A stretch of DNA of 64,000 nucleotides from Alcanivorax sediminis (GCF_009601165.1 NZ_WIRE01000001.1:62001-126000), one strand, 5' to 3'; counted from the stretch's first letter, positions 35,345-46,144 are shown. Program-made: numbers and translations. Notes: generated by a model from the letters alone, not told the origin.

Positions 35345-36861
35345 AGCGCATCCGGATCCGCCAGCAAGCGTTCCGCCCGCTGCAGCATGGCATCCACTTT
35401 CGCTGCCTCCATCCGCTCCAGATTGCGGTAAATCATGCGCATGCGATGATTGCCGGCAAACTGTTGACGGTGGCGATGAACAAAATGCCAGTAGAGGCTA
35501 TTGAAGGGACAACTGTCTGGCTCGCTGGCGGTTTTCACGTTGTACTGGCAGTGCTTGCAGTAATCCGACATGCGATTGATGTAACTGCCTGACGCGGCAT
35601 AGGGCTTGCTGCCCAGATAGCCACCGTCCGCATGCATGACCATGCCCAGCGTGTTCGGCAATTCCACCCAGTCGAAGGCATCCGCGTACACTTCCAGGTA
35701 CCACTGACAAATCGCTTCCGGCAGCACGCCAAGCAACAGCGCAAAGTTGCCGGTAACCATCAGGCGTTGAATATGGTGCGCGTAGGCATGATCGAGAGTA
35801 TTGCGAAAGCACTCGGCCATGCAGTGCATTTTGGTCTCGCCGGTCCAGTAGTACGACGGCAGCGGGCGGTCGTTACCGAGCCGGTTTTCCTTTGCGTAGT
35901 CCGGCATCAATAACCAGTAGATACCCCGCACATATTCGCGCCAGCCAATGATCTGGCGAATAAAACCCTCCACCGCATTGAGTGGCGCATCACCGGAAAA
36001 ATACGCCTGCTCAGCGGCCTGACAGACCACCATGGGATCAAGCAGACCTATATTGATGTAGGGCGACAACAGACTGTGAAACAGGGTGTCCTCCCCGGTA
36101 ACCATGGCATCCTGATAATCACCAAAGTGCCGCAGGCGATGCTCAATAAAATGATCCAGCGCCTGCTGTGCCTGGGCGCTGGTGGTGCCCCATTGGAAGT
36201 CATCCAAAGTGCCGATGTGATCAGCAAACTCTTCGCTCACCAGTGCAAGGACATCGCGATCAATCTCGTCTCTGTCAAATGCCAATACGGGAGGAAGTGG
36301 CGTCTTGCCCTTGTATGGCTGGCGATTGCTGCTGTCGAAATTCCATTGCCCGCCGACAGGCTCATCGCCCTCCATCAGCAGGCCGGTATGCCGGCGCATT
36401 TCCCGATAGAAAAACTCCATGCGCAACTGTTTCTTGCCGGACGCCCAGCGCTGAAAAAAATCGGCAGCGCACAGAAAGCGGGAATCCTCCAGACAGTGAA
36501 CCGGAACGCCAGCACTTTTCTGCCAATGGTGTTCAATGCGCTGCTGCAAACGGTACTCGCCACAGTGGGTCACCACCACGGCTTCCGCGCCGTCACACAC
36601 CGTTTCCAGCAAGGACTCAAAGCTGTGGAACCCGTGCTCACCAAAGGCATGGTAATCCACCTGCCAGCCTGTGCTCCGCAGCTCAGCCGCAAAGTGGCGC
36701 ATGGCACTGAAGATCAGTGCGAGCTTCTGCTGGTGATGCTTAACATAGCGAGCTTCGTCAGCCAGCTCCGCCATCACCAGCCTGTCGGTCTGCTTGTTCA
36801 GCTGCGCCAGTGTGGGCAACGAGTGGCTCAGCTGGTCACCGAGGACAATTCCGATTTTCAC
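35341..36861 (-). CDS. FeS-BCP-type (6-4) photolyase-like protein
   Basis: 506 residues from GTG 36861, with AGGA upstream; the much longer open frame runs into the divergent LuxR region. Start [18 protein letters not shown] is typical of iron-sulfur bacterial cryptochromes/photolyases. FAD domain: [20 protein letters not shown], and the four Cys of the [4Fe-4S] cluster in AICQWY, DYCKHC and DSCPFN. Members repair (6-4) lesions or act as blue-light sensors. First gene of the coupled four-gene operon and divergent from the LuxR-type gene (149 bases). Confidence 0.93.
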   Translation of the reverse strand: MKIGIVLGDQLSHSLPTLAQLNKQTDRLVMAELADEARYVKHHQQKLALIFSAMRHFAAELRSTGWQVDYHAFGEHGFHSFESLLETVCDGAEAVVVTHCGEYRLQQRIEHHWQKSAGVPVHCLEDSRFLCAADFFQRWASGKKQLRMEFFYREMRRHTGLLMEGDEPVGGQWNFDSSNRQPYKGKTPLPPVLAFDRDEIDRDVLALVSEEFADHIGTLDDFQWGTTSAQAQQALDHFIEHRLRHFGDYQDAMVTGEDTLFHSLLSPYINIGLLDPMVVCQAAEQAYFSGDAPLNAVEGFIRQIIGWREYVRGIYWLLMPDYAKENRLGNDRPLPSYYWTGETKMHCMAECFRNTLDHAYAHHIQRLMVTGNFALLLGVLPEAICQWYLEVYADAFDWVELPNTLGMVMHADGGYLGSKPYAASGSYINRMSDYCKHCQYNVKTASEPDSCPFNSLYWHFVHRHRQQFAGNHRMRMIYRNLERMEAAKVDAMLQRAERLLADPDAL

Positions 36862-37010
36862 GTCATGATCCTGTCCAAATCCATAGCTTAGCTTGCTGGC
36901 TGAACCGTACAGGGAGAGTGAAGGAGGCCTTCCACGGGGTTTTTCCCCCGCGTTTCTGGCAAGATGAAATCCTTGTGCCATGGGGGTGGCACTGCGAAGG
37001 GGAGACTCCA

Positions 37011-37811
37011 GTGACATCCATATGGCAAGGCTACAGCGACCAGGCACTGTATAGCTGTATCAACAGTCTGGCACCCTGGCACACCGACCGGGCTCTGCAA
37101 GCACTACTGGAACTGGCACGCCGAACATTGAACGCTGACAGCACTGGCTGGCTGATTGCCTTTCGCGGAGACTATGGCCGCGACACGCCGGTGATTGAAT
37201 TGCTGGATAGCTGGAAAGTCATGGATGTGGCGCACAACCAGCTGACCCGCGACGAATACTGGACACGCAGCAAGGATTACCAGGCCCTCGCCACAGAGAA
37301 AGGAGAGCTGGATCCTCTGACACTGCAAGCCATCGAACACACTGGCCAGCACCGTTGCCATCGGCTCAGCCAACTTGGCGATGACGACGACGCCCCCCAC
37401 TGGGTGAGAACCGAGCATTTCAGCAGGTTCGACATTCACGATCGCCTACTGGGCATACATCACCTGCATGCCGGCACCGAAAGTTACCTGATCGCCAACC
37501 GGGATAAAGGAAGCTTTGGCGATCACGACAGCCAGTCTCTGTTGGCACTGATGAAAACCTTCCCGCGTCTTCATTACTGGTTGATGCTGGAACGCGGCCT
37601 CGCCGACCAGTGCGAGCGTCCACTCTCGCCCCGCCAGCGACAGCTGGTGCACTTGCTTCTGCAACCACTTGGCAAGACCGAAGTGGCCGAGCGCATGGGC
37701 CTTGCGCAGAGCACCGTGCACAGCTACACCATGGCCCTGTACCGAAACTTTAATGTAAGCAGCCGGCCTGAGCTGATGTCTCTCTGGCTGGCGTCTGCGG
37801 ATCATCACTGA
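37011..37811 (+). CDS. LuxR-type transcriptional regulator
   Basis: 266 residues from GTG 37011, with AAGGGGAG seven bases before; the open frame extends upstream without support. A GAF-like N-terminal sensor (about 1-190) is followed by a LuxR helix-turn-helix: LSPRQRQLVHLLLQPLGKTE and MGLAQSTVHSYTMALYRNFN. Its ligand is unknown. It is divergent from the photolyase operon and 88 bases before the collagen-like operon, so it could regulate either or both. Confidence 0.85.
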   Translation: MTSIWQGYSDQALYSCINSLAPWHTDRALQALLELARRTLNADSTGWLIAFRGDYGRDTPVIELLDSWKVMDVAHNQLTRDEYWTRSKDYQALATEKGELDPLTLQAIEHTGQHRCHRLSQLGDDDDAPHWVRTEHFSRFDIHDRLLGIHHLHAGTESYLIANRDKGSFGDHDSQSLLALMKTFPRLHYWLMLERGLADQCERPLSPRQRQLVHLLLQPLGKTEVAERMGLAQSTVHSYTMALYRNFNVSSRPELMSLWLASADHH

Positions 37812-37899
37812 CTACCACTAAAAAGTAGGGGTTATGGCGCTCACTCCCCCTCCCTAAAATGTACCAATTACAAAAGTACACATTGGGAAGGGGGTCACC

Positions 37900-38337
37900 A
37901 TGCGCCGGTATCGCGCCTTGGGGGGATTGTTGCTCGGCACACTGGCATCGACGCCAGTGCTCGCCGGGGACGATCACTATCAGGAACTGCTCAGCACTTA
38001 TCACGAACTGGTCGCCCTGCGTGAATCGCTAGATCAGACCGCATTGGTTCAGGGGGCTCAAGGGCCGCAGGGGCCACAAGGCAACCAGGGCCTGGCCGGT
38101 GACGTGGGGGATACCGGTGCAGAGGGCCCTGCGGGTGGCAGTTCGCTATCCACCGCGGACCGCGACTTCGTCAACAACAAGCTCAGTGTGTTGTTTCTGG
38201 AAATGAGCAAGTCCGAGCAGTGGATGGATGACATCACACCGCTTGCCCAAAGCCTTTCCGAGAGAGCGGAAAGCGCCTATTGGATTGCCCTTGAGCTGAA
38301 TAGTGAACTGGACGCTCTGGAAGGGGGCGCGCAATGA
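37900..38337 (+). CDS. Exported collagen-like protein 1
   Basis: 145 residues. Signal peptide about 1-22 (LLGTLASTPVLA), a helix about 25-50, an unbroken Gly-X-Y block at residues 52-81 (ten triplets, Gln-, Asp- and Pro-rich, net negative), and an alpha-helical tail about 85-140. The tail begins DRDFVNNKLSVLFLEM, similar in pattern to the segments after the collagen block in the next two proteins. The stop overlaps the next start (ATGA). Function unknown; a secreted or periplasmic triple-helix subunit is likely. Confidence 0.8.
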   Translation: MRRYRALGGLLLGTLASTPVLAGDDHYQELLSTYHELVALRESLDQTALVQGAQGPQGPQGNQGLAGDVGDTGAEGPAGGSSLSTADRDFVNNKLSVLFLEMSKSEQWMDDITPLAQSLSERAESAYWIALELNSELDALEGGAQ

Positions 38338-39134
38338 AACAACTCACCCCGATCCTGCTTGCCGCGGCTCTGGCCGCCTGCGGCGGCAGTGACAGCGATA
38401 CCAGCACCTCTGTGCTGAGCAACCAGATCGACAAGATCGAGCGCCAATCCGAGGCACTGGAGCAGGATATCGACAACAGCCTGCAAAGCCTGGAGCAGGA
38501 ATCCCGCGCGGTATCCGGTCCTTCTTCCGTCGTGGTTAACCAGCTGGCCGCCGAGTATCAGGCGCAGCTTGCCAGCCACATTGCCCTGTTGAAAGAATGT
38601 GACGCCCTGCGCCAACGCATCCAGCAACAGATTGCCGACACCCCGGAACTCAATTACAGCCGGCTGGAGGAACTGAAAGCGCTCGATGCCGAGCAGGTAG
38701 AAGCCTGCAGCCAGCTACCTGAGCTTGAGCCGGGGCTCGACAACATCGCCCAGCTGCTCGACAGCATGTCTGACACCTTGCTTGCGCTTGAGCAGAAGGT
38801 AGCTGACGCCAGGGCCCTGCTGGTCTCCCTTTCATCCGAGGCCCAAAACATCCAGCTGATCCCCGGCCCCATGGGCCCGCAAGGAGCACAAGGCATCCAG
38901 GGTCCCAAGGGTATCAAAGGCCCGCAAGGGGTAGCTGGCGATGAAGGCGCGCACTTCACTCGTAACGATGTGAACAGCATGTACAGTTCGTTCACCACCT
39001 TCAGTGGCTTTGCCGCACAGCGTGACAGCTCCGAACTTGAAACCAATGAACGCAAGCTGGTGCAGATTGAAAAGCAACTTGAGCCAGTAATCGCTCTTCT
39101 GGTGTCTATGCATGGCAAGGTGGCTGCACAATGA
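38334..39134 (+). CDS. Collagen-like lipoprotein 2
   Basis: 266 residues. Lipoprotein signal with lipobox LAAC (Cys16), a long alpha-helical coiled-coil region about 28-172 (with Cys89 and Cys124), ten Gly-X-Y triplets at 178-207 (containing two Lys and a DE), then a helix about 208-266 starting RNDVNSMYSSFTTFSGF. Residues after the lipid Cys are Gly-Gly-Ser-Asp, compatible with either membrane. Coupled by ATGA overlaps to both neighbours. Probably anchors the three-protein assembly in the envelope (inference). Confidence 0.8.
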   Translation: MKQLTPILLAAALAACGGSDSDTSTSVLSNQIDKIERQSEALEQDIDNSLQSLEQESRAVSGPSSVVVNQLAAEYQAQLASHIALLKECDALRQRIQQQIADTPELNYSRLEELKALDAEQVEACSQLPELEPGLDNIAQLLDSMSDTLLALEQKVADARALLVSLSSEAQNIQLIPGPMGPQGAQGIQGPKGIKGPQGVAGDEGAHFTRNDVNSMYSSFTTFSGFAAQRDSSELETNERKLVQIEKQLEPVIALLVSMHGKVAAQ

Positions 39135-41026
39135 AAAAAACCATTCTGACCACCCTTCTGGTAATGGCCAGCGCTCCGTCACTGGCCGCCACTCTGGCCG
39201 ATCCCTGTGAAAGTGCTGCAGACAAAATTGCCTGTATAGAGACAAAAATTTCCGAGCAAAGCGCATTGATTGCGGACCGAATCCGGTATCTGAATGAAAC
39301 GCCGGGCCCGACAGGTATGCAAGGACCGCAAGGGGAGCCTGGTCCACAGGGCAGCGACGGCCCACAGGGCGCGAAAGGCATCACTGGTCGCGACAACAAG
39401 CAGGCGCTTTACAATGAGTTCACGACTCGTAATCAGAGTCTGACAAACCGCTCGGTGAACATCAGCTCCCAGATTCTCACTCCCGGGCTCAAGGTGCTCC
39501 AGATTGAAACCAGCGGTATTGATGCCTTCCCGCGGCGTCTTGCCGACCTGAATCGTAACCCGAACATTATCGGGGTGACGCCTCAACAGCGCAGCGAAGC
39601 CGATCCGGTGTGGCTGGATTTCCCGCAGGGCAGTAACGGCGACTATCTGAATGCGTTCAGTGACACCTTTGGAAAAGTGCTCTACGTGGCTGACCTGGAC
39701 AGTGAAGACAATCTTCGCATCGGCTATATGTTCGAGGGGCAGCCAGTGGAGGAGCATGTGGACACGGTTGCCGAATACTGCACCTTGCGGCCAGAATCGA
39801 CCTTCTGCAGCGGTGATTATTCCAACCTTGCCTCATCCCGCTTCATCGGCAGCCTCGATCTTGAGTTGCTCAGGGACGCCCCCCAGGAGTTGACTGTCAC
39901 CAGTGCCCGCGAGTTCTCGATCTACAAGCTGGGCATGGATCAAGATGATCCAGCCTTCCAGATGGTCATCGACCACATGCTGGGACTGTTCGGGCAGGCC
40001 GACTTCAAGAATGCCGTCATCGACAACATGAATGAAGCACTGGGATTGCTTGATGCGACGTTCGATATCGAGTCAAACCTTCTGCAATCGAACATTGATC
40101 TTGCCAATACACAGGAACACAAAGACCAGTTCCAACAACAACTGGATACGCTAAGCAGTGAGCATGCGTCTTCCAGACAAGCCATTGAAGACGGTCTCGT
40201 GATGTTTGAATCACTGAGCAGTGACGAATATGGTTTGCGCAAGCAACGTCTGATCAACTACATCAATGATTCCGATCTGCTTTACGTCACTTTGATCAAT
40301 TCCGCCGTTCAACTGTACTGGCAGTACAAGGAAAACCCGAATTTGATGAGCGTCGATGAACGTGCCGCCTGGCAAACCTTTGAGTTCCGCTTCATGTACT
40401 TTGCCGAGGACTTCCTCATCAAATGGAAAGCTGCGGCAAAGAAGGAGAGAGACCTGTTTTTCCAGAATTACGTGGGCTCCAATCTTGAAGGATTACTTGG
40501 TGCACCCAGCACACCAGACTTTGTTGATGCTGGCGCCACCAGGGTGGGTGATCTGTATCTGAGCAAACAGCCTAAAGCCCTGCAGGATTGGCAAACTGCC
40601 ATGGCTGCCAGCGGCGTTGCAGCCTCTCTTGTTGGTGTCACCGCAGCCGGATTCGGTGTTAGCGCAGGTATTGCCGCCGCAAAAACCGCCGGGACCGTTG
40701 CCGTTGGCTTGTACTCTGCATTTAGCACCACATCCGTCAGCACGGCCACTGCCGCCCTTGGCGGCTCTACCGGTATTGCCAGCGCAGCGACAGGCCCGCT
40801 CGCCATCCTCGTGGTTGCGGGCATCGCCGGCGTGATGGAAGGCATGGAAGTGTTTGCCCAGGGCGAAAAAGATGTGCGCTATGAGGCCTTCATGAATTTT
40901 CACATCCATGCGGAAGACCCGGGCTCATTGCATAACATTGATCTGCCCCTCGAAGACAGAAAGAACATGATCAACAACATGCTGTACATGTGGATGATCA
41001 GTAACAGTCAGGTGGCGACGGACTGA
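39131..41026 (+). CDS. Large exported collagen-like protein 3 with hydrophobic Gly/Ala segment
   Basis: 631 residues. Signal peptide about 1-20 (LVMASAPSLAA), a Cys pair (C26, C35), ten Gly-X-Y triplets at 59-88, the homologous segment NKQALYNEFTTRNQSL, a domain of unknown type (about 100-290), a coiled coil about 295-370, and a Gly/Ala-rich hydrophobic stretch at about 490-575 (AAGFGVSAGIAAAKTAGTVAV and ATGPLAILVVAGIAGV are parts), ending with a polar tail. The long helix plus hydrophobic hairpin resembles alpha-helical pore formers, but no family is recognised. No homologous function known to me. Confidence 0.75.
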   Translation: MKKTILTTLLVMASAPSLAATLADPCESAADKIACIETKISEQSALIADRIRYLNETPGPTGMQGPQGEPGPQGSDGPQGAKGITGRDNKQALYNEFTTRNQSLTNRSVNISSQILTPGLKVLQIETSGIDAFPRRLADLNRNPNIIGVTPQQRSEADPVWLDFPQGSNGDYLNAFSDTFGKVLYVADLDSEDNLRIGYMFEGQPVEEHVDTVAEYCTLRPESTFCSGDYSNLASSRFIGSLDLELLRDAPQELTVTSAREFSIYKLGMDQDDPAFQMVIDHMLGLFGQADFKNAVIDNMNEALGLLDATFDIESNLLQSNIDLANTQEHKDQFQQQLDTLSSEHASSRQAIEDGLVMFESLSSDEYGLRKQRLINYINDSDLLYVTLINSAVQLYWQYKENPNLMSVDERAAWQTFEFRFMYFAEDFLIKWKAAAKKERDLFFQNYVGSNLEGLLGAPSTPDFVDAGATRVGDLYLSKQPKALQDWQTAMAASGVAASLVGVTAAGFGVSAGIAAAKTAGTVAVGLYSAFSTTSVSTATAALGGSTGIASAATGPLAILVVAGIAGVMEGMEVFAQGEKDVRYEAFMNFHIHAEDPGSLHNIDLPLEDRKNMINNMLYMWMISNSQVATD

Positions 41027-41043
41027 ATAAACGCTGCACGCAT

Positions 41044-41290
41044 TACATGTGCTTCTCCTGTAGGAGCCCATGCTCGCATAGCGATGAAAGCCTTCATCAG
41101 AAGCGAGTTTCGAGTCACGAGTTGCGAAGATCAAAATTCATAACACGATTATCATCCCCGGCTTTGCCTTCGTGACTCGTATCTCGTATCTCGCTACGCT
41201 GATCGTCATGCGAGCATGGACCCCTACAAAAACGGGTATGCCAACATGGTGTGGGAGCTTGCAGGCGTACCCTAAAGGGCACACAGAGCT
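41044..41290. repeat. REP-like and GAGT-word repeats after the collagen operon
   Basis: No gene is visible between 41,027 and 41,307. A GTAGGAGCCCATGCTCGCAT element at 41,060 is followed by an inverted pair AGCGAGTTTCGAGTCACGAG ... CGTGACTCGTATCTCGTATC (41,101-41,194), then ATGCGAGCATGGACCCCTAC and GTGGGAGCTTGCAGGCG. Confidence 0.65.
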
Positions 41291-41307
41291 CCCACAGAAA
41301 AGCCAAA

Positions 41308-41338
41308 CAAAAAAGCCACCGCAAATGCGGTGGCTTTC
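41308..41338 (-). terminator. Terminator of ahpF
   Basis: On the minus strand GCCACCGC-attt-GCGGTGGC then six T residues, about 30 bases after the ahpF stop. Confidence 0.9.
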
Positions 41339-41365
41339 TGGTTAGGGGCTGGTGAGCGCAGCGGG

Positions 41366-42973
41366 TCAGGCGACGGCAGCTTCCTGCTGCTGTTCGTTGT
41401 AGAGGGCTTCCAGACGGTCGCCCTGGGTCATCAGGTATTCGAAGGCGGCCAGGGAGGCCTTGGAACCTTCGCCCATGCTGATAACGATCTGCTTGTAGGG
41501 CACGGTGGTCACGTCACCGGCCGCGTAGATACCTTCCTGCGACGTCTGACACTTCTCGTTGATTTCGATCTCACCGAAGCGGGTGCGCGCCACCAGGTCG
41601 CCCAGGAACTCGCTGTTGGGGACCAGGCCGATTTGCACGAACACGCCTTCCAGCGGCAGCTCTTTGACTTCCTCGGTAGCACGGTCCATGAATTCGATAG
41701 CGCTGACCTTGCCGTTGGTGGCCTTGATCTCGCGGGTGGCCACGTTCCTGTGAATCGTGACATTGGCTTTTTCTTCCGCCTTGTCCACCAGCACCTTGTC
41801 CGCCTTCAGCTCGGGCATGAACTCGAATACGGTCACCGACTTCACGATACCGGCCAGGTCCAGGGCGGCTTCGATACCGGAGTTACCCCCACCGATCACG
41901 GCCACGTCCTTACCCTTGAAGAAGGGACCATCACAGTGCGGGCAGTAGGCCACGCCATTACCCACGTTTTCCTTCTCACCGGGAACGCCCAGCTCGCGCC
42001 ATTTGGCGCCGGTCGCCACGATGATCGTCTTGGTATCTATCTCTTCACCGGACGACAACACCACGGTCTTGATCTCGCCCTTCTCGACGCGGGCAACTTT
42101 CAGGTGTTCCTTCACGGTCACATCGTACTCGTTCATATGTGCCAACAACGCACCAGACAATTCCGGACCGGTGGTCTTCTTCACGGAGATCAGGTTTTCG
42201 ATATCCATGGTGTCTTTTACTTGGCCACCGATACGGTCGGCAATCAGCGTTACTTTGAGGCCTTTTCGGGCGCTGTAGATGGCCGCAGACACCCCTGCCG
42301 GACCACCACCGATGACCGTGACGTCCTGCAGCGGCAGCTTCTCACCGGCGCCGGCCTGGGCAATCGTCGGCTCGTAGGCCATCAGCTTGTCGATCAACTC
42401 AGCGGCGGTCACCTTGCCGTTGGCGAACAGTTCACCGTTTAGGTACACGCTGGGAACGCCCTGGATATCACGCTGATTGACCAGATCCTGGTAAAGGCCA
42501 CCGTCGATCATCTCCGCCGTAATGTTCGGGCTCAGCAGCGCGAACTGGTTCAGTGCCTGAACCACGTCCGGGCAGTTATGGCAGCTCAGGCTGATAAACA
42601 CCTCAAAGTGCAGCTTACCCTGCACATTGGCCACCATGCGCTGGAGACTTTCATCCAGCTTGATGTCGGTTCCCGATGCGTGCAGGAAGGCCAGTACCAG
42701 GGAGTTGAATTCATGGCCTGCGGGAATGCCGGAGAAGCGGATGCCGGTGTCTTCACCGTCGGCTTCCAGCAGAAAACTGATCGGGCTGCGCAAAGTGCCG
42801 CCCAAATCGCGTTCTTCGAACGCCAGGTTGTCACTGACACCGGCGATATCGGAGAGAAACTTGACCAGTTCATCGCGCTTGCTATGGGAGCCGCTTTGCA
42901 GCACGAAAGTCACTTTCTTCTGCATGTTGGCAGCGTAACCCTTGAGAGCCTGCAAAATTTCATTCGTGAGCAT
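41366..42973 (-). CDS. ahpF: Alkyl hydroperoxide reductase subunit F
   Basis: 535 residues, full length. N-terminal thioredoxin-like repeat with redox pair in [12 protein letters not shown] (residues about 125-136); FAD site [20 protein letters not shown]; second redox pair [16 protein letters not shown](P)H site [18 protein letters not shown]-terminal [14 protein letters not shown]. It passes electrons from NADH to AhpC, so that organic and hydrogen peroxides are reduced in the cytosol. It follows ahpC on the same strand by 94 bases. Confidence 0.98.
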   Translation of the reverse strand: MLTNEILQALKGYAANMQKKVTFVLQSGSHSKRDELVKFLSDIAGVSDNLAFEERDLGGTLRSPISFLLEADGEDTGIRFSGIPAGHEFNSLVLAFLHASGTDIKLDESLQRMVANVQGKLHFEVFISLSCHNCPDVVQALNQFALLSPNITAEMIDGGLYQDLVNQRDIQGVPSVYLNGELFANGKVTAAELIDKLMAYEPTIAQAGAGEKLPLQDVTVIGGGPAGVSAAIYSARKGLKVTLIADRIGGQVKDTMDIENLISVKKTTGPELSGALLAHMNEYDVTVKEHLKVARVEKGEIKTVVLSSGEEIDTKTIIVATGAKWRELGVPGEKENVGNGVAYCPHCDGPFFKGKDVAVIGGGNSGIEAALDLAGIVKSVTVFEFMPELKADKVLVDKAEEKANVTIHRNVATREIKATNGKVSAIEFMDRATEEVKELPLEGVFVQIGLVPNSEFLGDLVARTRFGEIEINEKCQTSQEGIYAAGDVTTVPYKQIVISMGEGSKASLAAFEYLMTQGDRLEALYNEQQQEAAVA

Positions 42974-43067
42974 GAGTATTCCCTTAACGTGAATTAAGTA
43001 ATCAGTGACAAGAAATTGGGAGGGGCTGCCCCGGCGAATACACCGGGACAGCTGACCGAGGGCAGGC

Positions 43068-43631
43068 TTAGATCTTGCCTACCAGATCCAGAGACGGCGC
43101 CAGGGTGGCTTCGCCTTCTTTCCACTTGGCCGGGCACACTTCGCCGGGATGGTTGCGAACGTACTGGGCCGCTTTCACTTTGCGCATCAGATCATCTGCG
43201 TCGCGGCCAATACCTTCAGCCGTGATTTCCATGGCCTGAATCACACCATCCGGATCGATCAGGAAGGTGGCGCGGTCGGCCAGACCCTGGCCTTCACGCA
43301 TCACACCAAAGTTGTTGGTGATGGTGCCGGTCTGGTCGCCAACCATGTAGTAGTTGATCTTGCCGATGGTGTCAGAGGTGTCGTGCCATGCCTTGTGGGT
43401 GAAGTGGGTATCGGTGGATACGGAGAACACTTCCACGCCCATCTGCTGCAGCTCTTCATACTTGTCGGCTACATCGCCCAGTTCGGTGGGGCATACGAAA
43501 GTGAAGTCGGCCGGGTAAAAGAAGAAGATGGCCCATTTGCCTTTCACGTCCGCTTCAGAGATCTCGACAAACTCGCCTTGCTTGAATGCAGTGGCGTTGA
43601 ACGGTTTGATCTCGCTGTTGATCTGTGCCAT
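43068..43631 (-). CDS. ahpC: Alkyl hydroperoxide reductase subunit C (peroxiredoxin)
   Basis: 187 residues from ATG 43631 with GAGGAG before it; a longer open frame upstream lacks support. Peroxidatic Cys in [17 protein letters not shown], conserved [19 protein letters not shown], and the resolving Cys in [11 protein letters not shown] typical 2-Cys peroxiredoxin and the partner of AhpF. The upstream region contains a possible OxyR site (43,702-43,740). Confidence 0.98.
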   Translation of the reverse strand: MAQINSEIKPFNATAFKQGEFVEISEADVKGKWAIFFFYPADFTFVCPTELGDVADKYEELQQMGVEVFSVSTDTHFTHKAWHDTSDTIGKINYYMVGDQTGTITNNFGVMREGQGLADRATFLIDPDGVIQAMEITAEGIGRDADDLMRKVKAAQYVRNHPGEVCPAKWKEGEATLAPSLDLVGKI

Positions 43632-43701
43632 GTCGTTAAGACTCCTCGGTTGGCTTGTTTGCGTTTGCAGACACAGAATGCGGAAACGCCAACGATTGGT
43701 A

Positions 43702-43740
43702 AATTTGAAAGTCTTTATAGTGGCGATAGGAAAAGCTAAT
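43702..43740 (-). promoter_or_regulatory. Possible OxyR site upstream of ahpC
   Basis: On the minus strand ATTAGCTTTTCCTAT, 7 bases, ATAAAGACTTTCAAA. Half-site spacing fits OxyR (ATAGNT...CTAT-N7-ATAG...), but several positions differ, so this is weak and rests partly on the known regulation of ahpC. Confidence 0.3.
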
Positions 43741-43785
43741 AACTGCGCTTCCGGCGGGTAACCCGGGGAGCTAAGGAAATACGGT

Positions 43786-45960
43786 TCAATGCAACGGCGG
43801 GTGGGCGTCGTTGGCGTGGTACTGGCGGTGCTTGAAGAGGGTTTCGAGAGGCTCGGGGCGACCAATAGCATAGCCTTGCACGTAGTCCACCCCGGTTTCT
43901 CGTAACAGCGGGATCAGGGCCGCATCTTCCACATACTCTGCCACGGTCTGGATACTCAGGCGGTGGGCCACCTCATTGATGGACTCCACAATGGTGTGAT
44001 CCACGCTTGAGCGCATCAGGTTGCGAACGAAACTGCCATCAATCTTCAGGTAATCCACCTTGAAATGCTTGAGGTAGTTGAAGGAGCTGAAGCCACTGCC
44101 AAAGTCATCCAGAGCCACCTTGCAGCCCTGCTCACGTAGCCAGATCAGCACATCACTGACAGACCCCATCTGGTTCACCACCGTGGTTTCAGTGATTTCA
44201 AACGTCAGCCGCTCCGCCGCCAGAGGCGTCTCTGCCAGCAGGCTTTCCAGGTAGGCCGGAAAGCTGGGGTCGTCGAGAGTGGTCGCGGAAAGGTTGATGG
44301 CCAGATTCAGCCCGCCTATGGCGGCCAGCTCCGCCCCCCGCTCCTGCAACAGCTGGCGCAACACCCAGCGATCAATATGCGGCATCATCTGGTAACGCTC
44401 TGCCGCCGGGATAAAGGCGCCAGGACTGATCATTTCCCCGTCACGGCCACGCAGCCGTAACAACACTTCGTAATGCCCCGGGTCCCCCTCGGCCAGCGGC
44501 CGAATTTCCTGAACGAAAAGGACGAAGCGGTCCGCTTCCAGCGATTCGCGCAGGCTGGCGGCCATCTGCAGTTCCAGATGTCGGCGTGAAGCATCACTGT
44601 CATCAGCGGTATACACCGCCAGCTGCCCACGCCCACGATGCTTGGCGGTATAGCAGGCCACATCCGCCCGGCTCATGGCTTCTTCCACGGAGACGATACC
44701 GTCATCCAGCTCCACCAGACCCACGCTGGCGCCAATGTCGTACACTGCCTCTTCCCAGCTGAAACGAATGGTATCCAGGGCATCAATCAGTCGTTCGGTG
44801 ATCAGGCGGGCACGCTCCACCGGGCAATGGCGCAGCAACAGGCCAAACTCATCCCCTCCCAAACGGGCCAGCACATCGTCATCACGAATCTGGTGGCCAA
44901 TCACGCTGGCACACTCTCTTAACAGGGCATCCCCGGCCACATGACCGGCGGTGTCGTTCACTACCTTGAAACGATCCAGATTGATAAAGCAGAGAATATT
45001 GGGCTCACGCCCTTCTTCACTCAGTGCCATCTGCAGTGCCAACTCAAAGCCACGCCGATTGGTCAGTCCGGTAAGCGCATCATGGGTGGTATGGAAATCC
45101 AGCGCCTTCTGCATGGCCCGCCGGCTGGTGATATCGCGGAACACCACCACCGCTCCCACCAACTGGCCATCATCAGAGCGCAGTGGCGAGGCGGAATCCT
45201 GAATTTCATAAAGACTGCCATCACGACTGCGCAGCCGGTTACCGTCGCGCAGATAGCAAACTTGTAGCCCTTCCAGTGCGGCGCTAACCGGGCTGGGCAG
45301 ACGCTCCCCGGTATCGTCATCCACCAGTTCAAGCACCTCATCCACAGGCACACCCAGCGCATTCTGTTCCGTCCAGCCAGTCAGGGACTCCGCCACCGGG
45401 TTCATAAACGTAATCCGCCCGGTTTCGTCGGTGGCGATCACCGCATCGGCGATGGCGTCCAGAGTGACACGCAGATGATCGGACTCCCGGGCCAGGGTGC
45501 GCTGCTTGTCCAGTAGTTCCGCCTGGACATCATGACTGGCCTGGGTGGATTCCAGTTCCATCAGCACACAGCCATTACCCCCTTCGATACCGGTCAGGGT
45601 GAGCCTCATCCAGTGCCACCCGGAATCCAGCTGCAGCCGGGCTTCCAGGCTGGTTCGGTTTCCTTCCCGGGGCAAGGTCAGTGCGATGATGTCGTCAGGG
45701 TGGAAAAGTCGGGTGAAAGGGCGCAGGAAGAGAATGTCTTGGGGGGTTTCGCAAATCCGGCACATGGCAGGGTTGCAGTTTTGCCACTCCCCGCTGGCCG
45801 ACAGCATGGCCATGCCCACGCCGGTATGATTCATGGCCAGCCGGTAGCAGTCTTCATCACAGATCGGCTGCCCCGCGTTTCGGGCACGACGACGCCATAT
45901 CAGAAGCAACAAGGCCCCCGCAGCAATCGCTACCAGCAGCGTAATCCCCATGATGACCAT
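43786..45960 (-). CDS. Membrane PAS-GGDEF-EAL protein (c-di-GMP phosphodiesterase candidate)
   Basis: 724 residues. One N-terminal helix (about 3-22), two PAS-like domains (about 35-140 and 155-275, [20 protein letters not shown]), GGDEF domain with an intact [12 protein letters not shown], and an EAL domain. In the last the EAL triplet is EVL (YEVLLRLRG), as often seen in active enzymes; [36 protein letters not shown] and KIDGSFVRN keep the metal and substrate residues. It may both make and break c-di-GMP or only degrade it. Transcribed toward ahpC on the same strand. Confidence 0.9.
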   Translation of the reverse strand: MVIMGITLLVAIAAGALLLLIWRRRARNAGQPICDEDCYRLAMNHTGVGMAMLSASGEWQNCNPAMCRICETPQDILFLRPFTRLFHPDDIIALTLPREGNRTSLEARLQLDSGWHWMRLTLTGIEGGNGCVLMELESTQASHDVQAELLDKQRTLARESDHLRVTLDAIADAVIATDETGRITFMNPVAESLTGWTEQNALGVPVDEVLELVDDDTGERLPSPVSAALEGLQVCYLRDGNRLRSRDGSLYEIQDSASPLRSDDGQLVGAVVVFRDITSRRAMQKALDFHTTHDALTGLTNRRGFELALQMALSEEGREPNILCFINLDRFKVVNDTAGHVAGDALLRECASVIGHQIRDDDVLARLGGDEFGLLLRHCPVERARLITERLIDALDTIRFSWEEAVYDIGASVGLVELDDGIVSVEEAMSRADVACYTAKHRGRGQLAVYTADDSDASRRHLELQMAASLRESLEADRFVLFVQEIRPLAEGDPGHYEVLLRLRGRDGEMISPGAFIPAAERYQMMPHIDRWVLRQLLQERGAELAAIGGLNLAINLSATTLDDPSFPAYLESLLAETPLAAERLTFEITETTVVNQMGSVSDVLIWLREQGCKVALDDFGSGFSSFNYLKHFKVDYLKIDGSFVRNLMRSSVDHTIVESINEVAHRLSIQTVAEYVEDAALIPLLRETGVDYVQGYAIGRPEPLETLFKHRQYHANDAHPPLH

Positions 45961-46144
45961 CCAATGGCTTTAGAATAGTTGTATCCGGGCATTCTTTAGA
46001 TAGTGTACACCCGTAGGCCAGTGCCAACTGACAAAAAAGGAACTTTCACCGACAATTGGGGACTCAGGTGAGAATCTGGAGAATGCCTTCCACTCACATC
46101 CACTCACAAAGGTATGCGCGATTCGGTGTGATTCCGTACCCACC

